Shown: positions 34,206 to 43,643 of the stretch, piece by piece
Layout: each line of letters opens with the position of its first letter
Position numbering within the stretch: the stretch's first letter is position 1
Assembly (NCBI RefSeq): GCF_001613045.1
Contig: NZ_BDBP01000079.1
Location: 1 to 48,370, forward strand
From: Nocardia lijiangensis NBRC 108240
Lineage (GTDB): Bacteria > Actinomycetota > Actinomycetes > Mycobacteriales > Mycobacteriaceae
Direction: 5' to 3'
DNA: 48,370 bases
Translations under genes and position numbers: made by a program
Notes under the pieces: generated by a model
The model's database searches: none
Seen by the model: the letters and a program-made list of their open reading frames with translations, nothing else
Told to the model about the DNA's origin: nothing

Positions 34206-35543
34206 TCATCCGAGCCAGTCAAGCACCGACGCGGCGGTCCAGGACTGCTGCATGCTGCCGAGCGGCTCGCCGGTGAAAGGCTCGTAGTACTCCGCGAAGG
34301 CGCCGTCGCTGGCCTGCCGCAGCCCCTCGGCGCGGAGCATGAACGCCCGCTCGGCCCAGCCGCGACGGGCGAAGACCCAGGAGAACAGCCAGCTCATCAC
34401 CGGCCACACCGGCCCGCGCCAGTATTCGCGCGGCCGGAAGTCCTTGGAGACGGGGGAGGTCGAGGGCGGCAGCGCGTAGCGCAGGTCCGGGTGACCGCAG
34501 TAGCGCGGGCCCTCGAACAGGCGAAGCAGGCTGCGCTCGGTGTTGCGCGGCAGGCCGCCGCACAGCAGCGGGGCGAAGACCGCGAGGGTCTCGGTGCCGA
34601 TCCAGCGCTGCGCGCGCACGTCGAAATCGCGGGCCGCGCCCGTGCGGGCGTCCGCGGTGGCGACGACGCCCGCGCGGAAGCGATCGGCCCACGCGTACAG
34701 GTCGCGCACGTCGGCGTTCGGCTGCTTGTACTCCTCGCCGATATGGGCGAGCACCTCGCAGGCCAGCGAGAAGATCGCGGTGACGAACACGTCCTCCACG
34801 GCGAAGCTCATGCTGGAGGCCAGCAGGTAGTCGTCGTATCCGGCCCGCCGCATCTGCTCGACCAGCCACAGGTACCTGTCGTACTCGCGGTCGGTGGGGC
34901 GCTGGGTCGGATCGGAGACGACCAGCACGTCCTCGCGGTGGTAGGCGGGCAGGTCGCCGGGGAGGACGTTCTCGTAGGCGCGGTCCCAGCGCGGCGAGTT
35001 GTCCATGCCGGATTCCCAGCCGTGATAGAGCGTGATCCGGCCGTTCTCCTTCGGATCGCGGGCGTGCGCGAGCCAGCGATGCCAGCGCACCAGATCCGGC
35101 CAGCGACGGTTGAGGAACTCCTCGGCGACCGCGCGGGTGCTGCGGCCGTGGCGTCGCGAGTGATCGAGGATGCGCTGCACGGCGATGGCGTGCACCGGCG
35201 GCTGGGTGATGCCGGAGGTGTCCGGTCCGTCGGGCGCATTGGCGGCCAGCTTGCGGCACTCCCAGCGGGCCGGGCCGGGGAAGTAGCCGTCCACACCGTT
35301 GGCGAACACGATGTGCGGGATCATCCCGTTCTTCCACTGCGCCGAGAGCAGCGTGTCCAGCTCGACGACGGCCCGTTCCACGCTGAGCGGAGCGAGGCCG
35401 ACCGCGACGAACGCCGCGTCCCAGCTCCACATGTGCGGGTACAGCCGGGGCGCCGCACTGGTCATCGTGCCCAGGTCGTTGCCCCGCAGCAGGTAGGCGG
35501 CGCGCGCCGCGAGCTGAGTGGGGGTGAAACCCGGATGTGCCAT
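34206..35543 (-). CDS. ggh: Glucosylglycerate hydrolase (GH63)
   Basis: A 445-residue enzyme strongly resembling the mycobacterial GH63 glucosylglycerate hydrolase: FTPTQLAARAAYLLRGNDLGTMT, LYPHMWSWDAAFVAVGLAPLSVERAVVELD, GMIPHIVFANGVDGYFPGP, LYHGWESGMDNSPRWD, CGGLPRN, STSPVSKDFRPREYWRGPVWPV and EYYEPFTGEPLGSMQQSW. Asp181 and Glu418 fall where I recall the general acid and base of the M. hassiacum enzyme (D182, E419). It splits glucosylglycerate, a compatible solute used under nitrogen limitation or salt stress, into glucose and glycerate in the cytoplasm. Start ATG 35543; GTG 35564 is also possible, since AGGGGG touches the ATG. Confidence 0.9.
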   Translation of the reverse strand: MAHPGFTPTQLAARAAYLLRGNDLGTMTSAAPRLYPHMWSWDAAFVAVGLAPLSVERAVVELDTLLSAQWKNGMIPHIVFANGVDGYFPGPARWECRKLAANAPDGPDTSGITQPPVHAIAVQRILDHSRRHGRSTRAVAEEFLNRRWPDLVRWHRWLAHARDPKENGRITLYHGWESGMDNSPRWDRAYENVLPGDLPAYHREDVLVVSDPTQRPTDREYDRYLWLVEQMRRAGYDDYLLASSMSFAVEDVFVTAIFSLACEVLAHIGEEYKQPNADVRDLYAWADRFRAGVVATADARTGAARDFDVRAQRWIGTETLAVFAPLLCGGLPRNTERSLLRLFEGPRYCGHPDLRYALPPSTSPVSKDFRPREYWRGPVWPVMSWLFSWVFARRGWAERAFMLRAEGLRQASDGAFAEYYEPFTGEPLGSMQQSWTAASVLDWLG

Positions 35544-35788
35544 CCCCCTATTCTGCGATCCCACGGGGAGATATGCCCGCTCGGCAGCGGTGCGTTGCGT
35601 CGCAGTATCGGGTTCGGCCGTACCGCCGATTCGTGGCCCGGCATCGTTCCCGGCCTGCGGCGTTCGATGGTGGCTCATCAGGTGTTCCGCGGATCTCACT
35701 CTCGCATGCCCCCCGTACGTGGAGATTGTTACGACGTATGCGTGCATCGCTACGAGTCCGCGCGGTGCTACGGATTTTCGCAACCCAC

Positions 35789-35794
35789 TACGGT
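35789..35794 (+). promoter_or_regulatory. -10 box of leaderless SDR transcript
   Basis: TACGGT fits TANNNT and ends 7 nt before the ATG at 35802; the GGGG between them is too close to serve as a normal ribosome-binding site. Confidence 0.45.
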
Positions 35795-35801
35795 GGGGCG
35801 C

Positions 35802-36503
35802 ATGACCGCCGCCGTCACCAGCACCCCGAAGCCGACCGCGTTGATCACCGGAGCCAGCCGCGGGCTCGGCGCGGCCATCGCCCGCGAACTCGCGCCGGGA
35901 TACGACCTGCTGCTCGGCGCGCGCTCCGAGGACGCGCTGCGCGACATCCTCGCCGAGCTGCCGGAGGCGACGCCGTGGCCGGTGGAGCTCACCGATTACG
36001 ACGCCGTCGCCGAGGCGGTGTCCGCGGTGCCGCGGCTGGACGTGCTCGTGCACAACGCCGGGGTGGCCGATCTCGGCACCATCGCGGAATCTTCGGTGGC
36101 GCAGTGGCGAAACACGTTGGAGGCCAACCTCATCGCCGTCGCCGAGCTGACCAGATTGTTGCTGCCCGCGTTGCGCGCGTCGAACGGCCATGTGGTGCTG
36201 ATCAATTCGGGCGCGGGTCTGCGGGCCAACGCGGGCTGGGCCACCTATGCGGCCAGCAAGTTCGGGTTGCGTGCCTTCGCCGACGCGCTGCGGCTCGAGG
36301 AGCCCGCGTTGCGCGTGACCTCCATCCACCCCGGGCGCATCGATACCGACATGCAGCGGGAGATCACTGCCAACGAAGGCCGCGAGTACCGACCGGAGGA
36401 GTTCCTCACGGCCGAGACGGTCGCGACCGCGGTGCGACATGCCGTGGAGACCCCGCTCGACGCGCATCCGACCGAGATCGTGCTGCGGCCCATCGCCCGC
36501 TGA
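35802..36503 (+). CDS. Short-chain dehydrogenase/reductase
   Basis: A 233-residue classical SDR. Cofactor motif TGASRGLG (16-23), NAG in LVHNAGVAD, and the catalytic YAASK with Ser in VLINSGAG. HPGRIDTDM follows the active site. It is shorter than most SDRs and the Arg after TGAS favours NADP(H). Substrate is unknown. It is divergent from the glucosylglycerate hydrolase and convergent with leuS. Confidence 0.92.
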   Translation: MTAAVTSTPKPTALITGASRGLGAAIARELAPGYDLLLGARSEDALRDILAELPEATPWPVELTDYDAVAEAVSAVPRLDVLVHNAGVADLGTIAESSVAQWRNTLEANLIAVAELTRLLLPALRASNGHVVLINSGAGLRANAGWATYAASKFGLRAFADALRLEEPALRVTSIHPGRIDTDMQREITANEGREYRPEEFLTAETVATAVRHAVETPLDAHPTEIVLRPIAR

Positions 36504-36506
36504 ACC

Positions 36507-36636
36507 CGACCGAAGGTGACATCCGGCCCGCCCGACGGGCTCGAGGTCACCTTCGGTCGATTCCTCGCCCGCGCCATGTATTCCGACCGAAGGTGACATT
36601 CGGCCGGTCTGCCGGGCTCGGGGTCACCTTCGGTCG
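36507..36636. repeat. Twin hairpin repeats (bidirectional terminator / dispersed element)
   Basis: Two copies of a 53-nt palindromic unit (36507-36559 and 36584-36636, 77-nt period). In both, the outer arms are identical: CGACCGAAGGTGAC and its complement (14 bp), and the inner part (ATCCGGCC... / ...GGGCTCG) is similar but not identical. They fill the gap between the convergent SDR and leuS genes. Conservation of arms with drift in the loops suggests a repetitive extragenic palindrome that also ends transcription. Confidence 0.85.
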
Positions 36637-36654
36637 GAGGTATGGGTCGGGAGA

Positions 36655-39501
<2,847 letters not shown>

Positions 39502-39602
39502 GGTCCTGCCTTCTTGTTTCTCGCCGATCCTGGACAAACTTCGTATTACAGGGTAGAACGTCCGGTCCGAGGTACCGAAAATCGGGCTGCGCGCCCATGC
39601 GC

Positions 39603-39608
39603 TAGCCT
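39603..39608 (+). promoter_or_regulatory. -10 box of leaderless SdpI-family transcript
   Basis: TAGCCT fits TANNNT and ends 6 nt before the GTG at 39615, with no ribosome-binding site between. Confidence 0.5.
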
Positions 39609-39614
39609 GCATAG

Positions 39615-40022
39615 GTGTTCGTCGTCGCTCTCGTCCTGTTCGTGCTGGCCGCCGTGGCCATCGCAACCGGCGTGCTCGGACTGACCGGCAGGCTCCCGCG
39701 CAACCGCTTCGTCGGTGTGCACACCGAGGCCGCCCTCACCTCCGAAGAGACCTTCCGCATCGCGAACCGCGTCGCCGCCCCCACCTCGGTCGCGGCGGGC
39801 GCGCTGCTCTTCGCCGGTGGTCTGGTCGCCTACGCCGCGGGCGGTGTGGTCGCCCTGATCGTCGCGGGCGGCGCCGCCGTCATCGCCCTGTTCACCCTGG
39901 GTGCGGGCGCGAACGCGGCGGGCGAGGCCATCGCGGGCTTGGTGCCCGCGAAAGACGTGGGCGGCTGCGGCCAGTCCTGCGGCGCGTGCTCCCTGCGCGA
40001 CGCTTGCCAGCCCGCGAACTGA
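39615..40022 (+). CDS. SdpI-family membrane protein
   Basis: A 135-residue protein with three membrane helices (VVALVLFVLAAVAIATGVLGL, TSVAAGALLFAGGLVAYAA and VVALIVAGGAAVIALFTLGAGANAA). The loop after helix 1 reads GRLPRNRFVGVHTEAALTSEETFRIANR, the conserved SdpI signature (R-N--VG-RT---L--E--W---N-like). The C-terminal cytoplasmic or exoplasmic tail has four Cys (GGCGQSCGACSLRDAC), perhaps a metal site. SdpI of Bacillus gives immunity to the SdpC toxin; actinobacterial members have no known role. Divergent from leuS. Confidence 0.82.
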   Translation: MFVVALVLFVLAAVAIATGVLGLTGRLPRNRFVGVHTEAALTSEETFRIANRVAAPTSVAAGALLFAGGLVAYAAGGVVALIVAGGAAVIALFTLGAGANAAGEAIAGLVPAKDVGGCGQSCGACSLRDACQPAN

Positions 40023-40089
40023 CCCTCCCGACGCCGCGCGAGGCGTACCCTGAGCTGCACCGGCGGGTCATCCGCCTCGGGAGGGTTCC

Positions 40090-40338
40090 ATGTATTTCAT
40101 TCTGGCGATAATCGCCGCCGCCCTCGGCGCTGCCCTCCTCGACGACGGCCTGGCGCCCGGCGTGTTCTTCGCCCTCGCCGCAGCCTTCGTTGTGATGGGG
40201 ATCATTCAGGTCAAACGCAATGCCGCCCGCCCCGGCGCGCGCTGGTGGGCAGGCGGCAGCGGCGGCTCCGATGACGGCGGCGGCTCCGACAGCGGCTGCG
40301 GCGGTGGTGGTTGCGGCGGTGGTGGCGGAGGCGATTGA
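40090..40338 (+). CDS. Small membrane protein with Gly/Cys/Asp-rich tail
   Basis: An 82-residue protein with two short helices (FILAIIAAALGAALL and GVFFALAAAFVVMGII) and a flexible tail of Gly, Ser and Asp with two Cys ending in a long glycine run. GGGAGGG 5 nt upstream and a TACCCT -10 at 40046-40051 support expression as its own transcript. I do not recognise a family; the glycine-rich tail is also found in TPM-domain and DUF2207-type membrane proteins but no such domain is present here. Confidence 0.65.
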   Translation: MYFILAIIAAALGAALLDDGLAPGVFFALAAAFVVMGIIQVKRNAARPGARWWAGGSGGSDDGGGSDSGCGGGGCGGGGGGD

Positions 40339-40388
40339 CCGCGCCGCCTGCCGCGGGGAACCGCTCTTTCTCTCCCGTCGATTCGGAG

Positions 40389-40778
40389 TCAGTCGGCGCC
40401 AGGGGGTGGGGTGATGTGGCGGGAGAGTGGGCTGCCCTTTGGGTTGAGGTAGAGGACGAAGAGGGTGACAAGGGTGGTGCCGAGGTTGCGGGCGACGTGT
40501 GGGTACTCCGGGCCGCTCGGCTCGCGGAACACGCGCCCGCGCCGGTAGGTGACGGGAGCGCCGGCGGCGCCGGGGTGGTCGAGTGTGCCGCGAGCGACCA
40601 AGACCAGGAGCGTGCCGTCGTGGTAGTGCCAGCCGCTGGTGCCGCCCGGGTCGATCACCGTCTGCCGCAACAGCAGGTCGCGCCCACCGAGACTCAGCCG
40701 TGCCAGCACCCGGCTCGCGGTCCCCGATGCGGGTGAGGCATTGGCAACGAGACCGGGTAGACGTGGGATCCTCACCAC
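40389..40778 (-). CDS. Cupin-domain protein
   Basis: A 129-residue single cupin. RDLLLRQTVIDPGGTSGWHYHDGTLLVLVARGTLDH supplies the first motif (G-x5-HxH-x3-type with His-Tyr-His) and EYPHVARNLGTTLVTLFVLYL the second. It may bind a metal or a small molecule. Start is one of two adjacent GTGs (40778, 40775); the frame is open further upstream. It is the next gene downstream of the HisC-like gene on the same strand (122 nt), but a small hairpin (40857-40871) lies between, so co-transcription is uncertain. Confidence 0.72.
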   Translation of the reverse strand: MVRIPRLPGLVANASPASGTASRVLARLSLGGRDLLLRQTVIDPGGTSGWHYHDGTLLVLVARGTLDHPGAAGAPVTYRRGRVFREPSGPEYPHVARNLGTTLVTLFVLYLNPKGSPLSRHITPPPGAD

Positions 40779-40856
40779 CCCATCGAACCATCCGCCCGGG
40801 AGGCTTTGCCGGTGCTCCGTTCGCTGCCACGAAACCTTATTCGGGGGGCGGGACCG

Positions 40857-40871
40857 AACGGCCGAGCCGTT
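40857..40871 (-). terminator. Small hairpin after the aminotransferase gene
   Basis: AACGGC/GCCGTT (6 bp) with a CGA loop, 30 nt after the aminotransferase stop and followed on the minus strand by C-rich sequence without T-tract. It may only attenuate transcription into the cupin gene. Confidence 0.4.
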
Positions 40872-40900
40872 GGAACAAGGGGGGACGGGCGGGCGTTCGC

Positions 40901-41935
40901 TCAGCGCAACCCCGCCACCGCCGCCAGCACCGCGCGTCCCGCTTCCCGATCGCCGACGGCGATGCGGGCGCTGCCGTCCGGATACGCCTTCGCCGCGATC
41001 TGCGCCCGCCGCAACGCCGTCGCCACCCCTGGCCCGGGGAGGTACAGGAAGTTGGCGTGGCTGCGCGGGACGGCGTGGCCGCAGGCGAGTAGCGCGTTGC
41101 GCAATGATTCGCGTTCCTCCGTGATGTGCCGGATCCTTGCCGCGAGTTCGGGCTGGGCCGCGTAGGACGCGGACACGGCGGCGACGGCGGTGGCGGAGAC
41201 GCCGAAGGGAAGTTGCAGCCGATGCACCCGCTCGATGAGCTCGCGCCGCCCGTACGCGTACCCGATGCGCAGGCCCGCCAGTCCGTACGCCTTCGAGAAG
41301 GTGCGCAGCACGAGAAGATTCGAGTGCTTGCGCAGCAGCGCGAGGGTGTCCACCCGGTCCTCGGGGCCGAGGAATTCGGCATACGCCTCGTCGAGGATCA
41401 CCGTCACCCGGTTCGGCACGGCGTTCAGGAACGACTTCAGCTCGTCCGCGGGCACGACGGCTCCGGTCGGATTGTGCGGACGGCACACGACGACCACCGC
41501 CGTCCGCTTGTCGATGGCCCGCCGCGTCGCGGCCAGATCCTGATTGCCCGCGGCGTCCAAGGGCACCGGAACGAGAGTCATCCCGATCATCTCCGCGATG
41601 ATCGGATACCCGTCGAAGGTCGGCATGCCGGCGACGATCTCCGCACCGTCGCCGACCGCTTGCATGATCTGCATGGCCACCCCCGTCGCGCCGGAGCCGA
41701 CCACCACTTGGTCGCCATGCACGCCGACGCGCCGCGCGATGATCTCGGGCAGCTCCCGCGGCAGGAACTCCGGATACCGATTCGCCTGCACCAGCGCCTG
41801 ATTCACGGCGCGGAGCACGGAAGGCAGTGGCGGGAACGGGTTCTCGCTCAACGAGAGATCGAACCGCGTCGGCGGTCGGGTCTGCCGGCGGTGGTGTCGC
41901 GAGGAGCGGGTGTCCTCGGTGAACCCGATGGTCAT
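40901..41935 (-). CDS. HisC-like PLP-dependent aminotransferase
   Basis: A 344-residue fold-type I aminotransferase of the histidinol-phosphate/aromatic branch. Seen are VGSGATG (79-85), HNPTG (154-158), DEAYAEF, the PLP lysine K215 in RTFSKAYGLAGLRIGYA, and a C-terminal RIAVGDREAGRAVL where Arg binds the substrate carboxylate or phosphate. The N-terminal NPFPPLPSVLRAV is also typical. Its ATG overlaps the KAS III-like stop (ATGA at 41935-41932). It lies far from his or aro genes and is embedded in a probable biosynthetic operon, so a keto or acyloin intermediate is a more likely substrate than imidazoleacetol phosphate. That is inference. Confidence 0.88.
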   Translation of the reverse strand: MTIGFTEDTRSSRHHRRQTRPPTRFDLSLSENPFPPLPSVLRAVNQALVQANRYPEFLPRELPEIIARRVGVHGDQVVVGSGATGVAMQIMQAVGDGAEIVAGMPTFDGYPIIAEMIGMTLVPVPLDAAGNQDLAATRRAIDKRTAVVVVCRPHNPTGAVVPADELKSFLNAVPNRVTVILDEAYAEFLGPEDRVDTLALLRKHSNLLVLRTFSKAYGLAGLRIGYAYGRRELIERVHRLQLPFGVSATAVAAVSASYAAQPELAARIRHITEERESLRNALLACGHAVPRSHANFLYLPGPGVATALRRAQIAAKAYPDGSARIAVGDREAGRAVLAAVAGLR

Positions 41936-42975
41936 GCCGCCGCACCCCAGCGCACCGCCGCGGCCGCGGCGAAATCACCGGCGTGCGCGAACGCCGACAT
42001 CAGTACCACCGACCCGTTGCGCAGCCGACCGGCCCGGTTCTCCACATCCAACGTGACGGGAATGCCTGCGGCGAACAGGTTTCCGCACCGATCGAAGGTG
42101 TCCGGGTGCCGCTCGGCGGGCAGTTCGAGGGCATCGTGCCAGTTACGCAGGAACAGCCGGTTCGGCTGATTGGTGACGAAAGTGTCGATGTCGCGGCCCT
42201 TCACGCCGATCCGGTCGCACACCGCAAGCGCCACTTCGGGCACCAGCCGGTTGCCGCGCGCGAACACCTTGGTGACCTTGGATTCGGTGAAGCTGACGCA
42301 GGCCTGACCCGCACCCGGCTCCCAGTACTTGCGCTCGCCGTTGGTCGAGAAGTCCATGTCACCAGCGAATTCCGGGTAGGTACGGCATTCGATGTCGAGC
42401 ACCGGCGCGCTGTCGTCCTTGACCAGCAGACCGACGCCGCATCCGTCACCGGGCACGGGCGCCTGCGCCAGTTTGCGGATCTCGGTCTGGGTGAACACCG
42501 GGCCCGCGGAATTCTGGGCGACCGCGATGAGCGCGGTGCGAGCGTCGGTGGTCTGCAAGATCATTCGAGCCAGCGCCATCATGTGCACGAAGGCCGCGCA
42601 GCCGCCGTTGTGGATGTCGTAGACGACGCGCGGCCGGATGCCGAGCCGCCTGGCGACCTCGGGACCGCTGCCGAGCACCGGATTGTCCGGCAGCTGGGTG
42701 TGCGTGATCAGCACATCGATGTTCGAAAACAGTTGTGTCCCATGGCGTTGCCGCAGCGGCTCGACGGCGCGCTCGATCATGTCGACGGCGGTTTCGTCCC
42801 TGCCCACATGATGTCGACCGCGCGGGGAGCGGAACATCACGTTCTTGGCCATCCGGTCCGAGCGGGCGAACTGGGTGAAATATTCGGTGTCGACGGGCTC
42901 GCCGGGCAGGTAGGAGGCCACATCGACGAGGCTGACGGTCGGGAGCCTCGCGGCGTCCGGGTCGGTTGCGAACAT
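41932..42975 (-). CDS. KAS III-like (FabH/CerJ-type) enzyme
   Basis: A 347-residue thiolase-fold protein. The nucleophile is Cys126 (HNGGCAAF). The usual His motif (PHQAN in FabH) reads TNQPN, so His is Asn269; the Asn motif RCGN (Asn299) is kept, with LFAAGIPVTLD after it. Loss of that His is seen in acyltransferase relatives rather than in true condensing enzymes. GAGG 6 nt before the ATG at 42975 supports that start; ATG 42981 is next to it. It begins 8 nt after the SRPBCC gene. It could transfer or condense an acyl group supplied by the ThDP enzyme step. Confidence 0.88.
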   Translation of the reverse strand: MFATDPDAARLPTVSLVDVASYLPGEPVDTEYFTQFARSDRMAKNVMFRSPRGRHHVGRDETAVDMIERAVEPLRQRHGTQLFSNIDVLITHTQLPDNPVLGSGPEVARRLGIRPRVVYDIHNGGCAAFVHMMALARMILQTTDARTALIAVAQNSAGPVFTQTEIRKLAQAPVPGDGCGVGLLVKDDSAPVLDIECRTYPEFAGDMDFSTNGERKYWEPGAGQACVSFTESKVTKVFARGNRLVPEVALAVCDRIGVKGRDIDTFVTNQPNRLFLRNWHDALELPAERHPDTFDRCGNLFAAGIPVTLDVENRAGRLRNGSVVLMSAFAHAGDFAAAAAVRWGAAA

Positions 42976-42983
42976 CGGCATCC

Positions 42984-43643
42984 TCACTTCATCCAGTCGG
43001 GTTTGATCGGCAGCCCGTGCGCCGCCCGGTATTCGCAGATCGCCTTGAGGTTGTCCAGCTCCAGCTGGTGACCGGCGGAGAACATCTCCCAGAAGTCGCC
43101 GACCCAGACCGGCCGCCCGGCGGGCGCGGTCTCGGGGTAGGGGTTCTCGTCGTAGAACGGGTGACGGCAATTCGTCCACAGCACGACCGAACCCGGCTTG
43201 TGCAGCACCACCTGCGCGTCGACCACCCGCATCAGGTAGACCATCCACAGGTGTTCACCCTGATCCCAGGCGCAGTGGTAGTCGACGGTCATCGCGTCCG
43301 GATTCGCCACCGTGCGGGTGAATATCCGGGTCGAGTCGCCGAGCCGGTCGTAGGCGAGCCACAGGCCCTGCTCGTCGGTTTCGGTGAATCCGCGCAGGCT
43401 GTAGGTCCATTCCTCCAGCGATCTGGTGTCGGCCAGATAGTCGTACACCTCGCGCGGCGGTGCGGCGACATAACCCTGGACCGGGCAGAAATCGCCGAAG
43501 ATCTGGTCGTGCGGGTACACCGACCGCAGCATGTCCATGATGATCGGGGTGGTCGCGTCCTTGTCGGAGTTCTCGATCCGTAGCACGCCGGGTACGACGT
43601 CTTCCGGAATGTCGCTGAGCGCGGGCAGGGCACTGGTCGTCAC
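42984..43643 (-). CDS. SRPBCC-superfamily (START-like) protein
   Basis: A 219-residue protein with a START/Bet v1-like core: CPVQGYVAAPPREVYDYLADTRSLEEWTYSLRGF, LWLAYDRLGDSTRIFTRTVANPDAMTVDYHCAWDQG, VVLHKPGSVVLWTNCRHPFYDE, and a C-terminal long helix FSAGHQLELDNLKAICEYRAAHGLPI. These folds bind hydrophobic ligands and include aromatases and cyclases of polyketide pathways. GTG 43643 overlaps the ThDP gene stop (GTGA), with GGAGGACC before it. In this operon it may fold, cyclise or carry the intermediate. Confidence 0.82.
   Translation of the reverse strand: MTTSALPALSDIPEDVVPGVLRIENSDKDATTPIIMDMLRSVYPHDQIFGDFCPVQGYVAAPPREVYDYLADTRSLEEWTYSLRGFTETDEQGLWLAYDRLGDSTRIFTRTVANPDAMTVDYHCAWDQGEHLWMVYLMRVVDAQVVLHKPGSVVLWTNCRHPFYDENPYPETAPAGRPVWVGDFWEMFSAGHQLELDNLKAICEYRAAHGLPIKPDWMK

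Noticed and set aside
36507..36636. Insertion-sequence ends
   Set aside because: The palindromes flank only 24 nt, encode no transposase and show no target-site duplication.
40820..40890. Possible tRNA gene or tRNA fragment on the minus strand near the aminotransferase stop
   Set aside because: A TTCGGTCC-like T-loop motif and a small stem are present, but no acceptor stem, anticodon arm or CCA end can be folded; it reads better as a short terminator hairpin.
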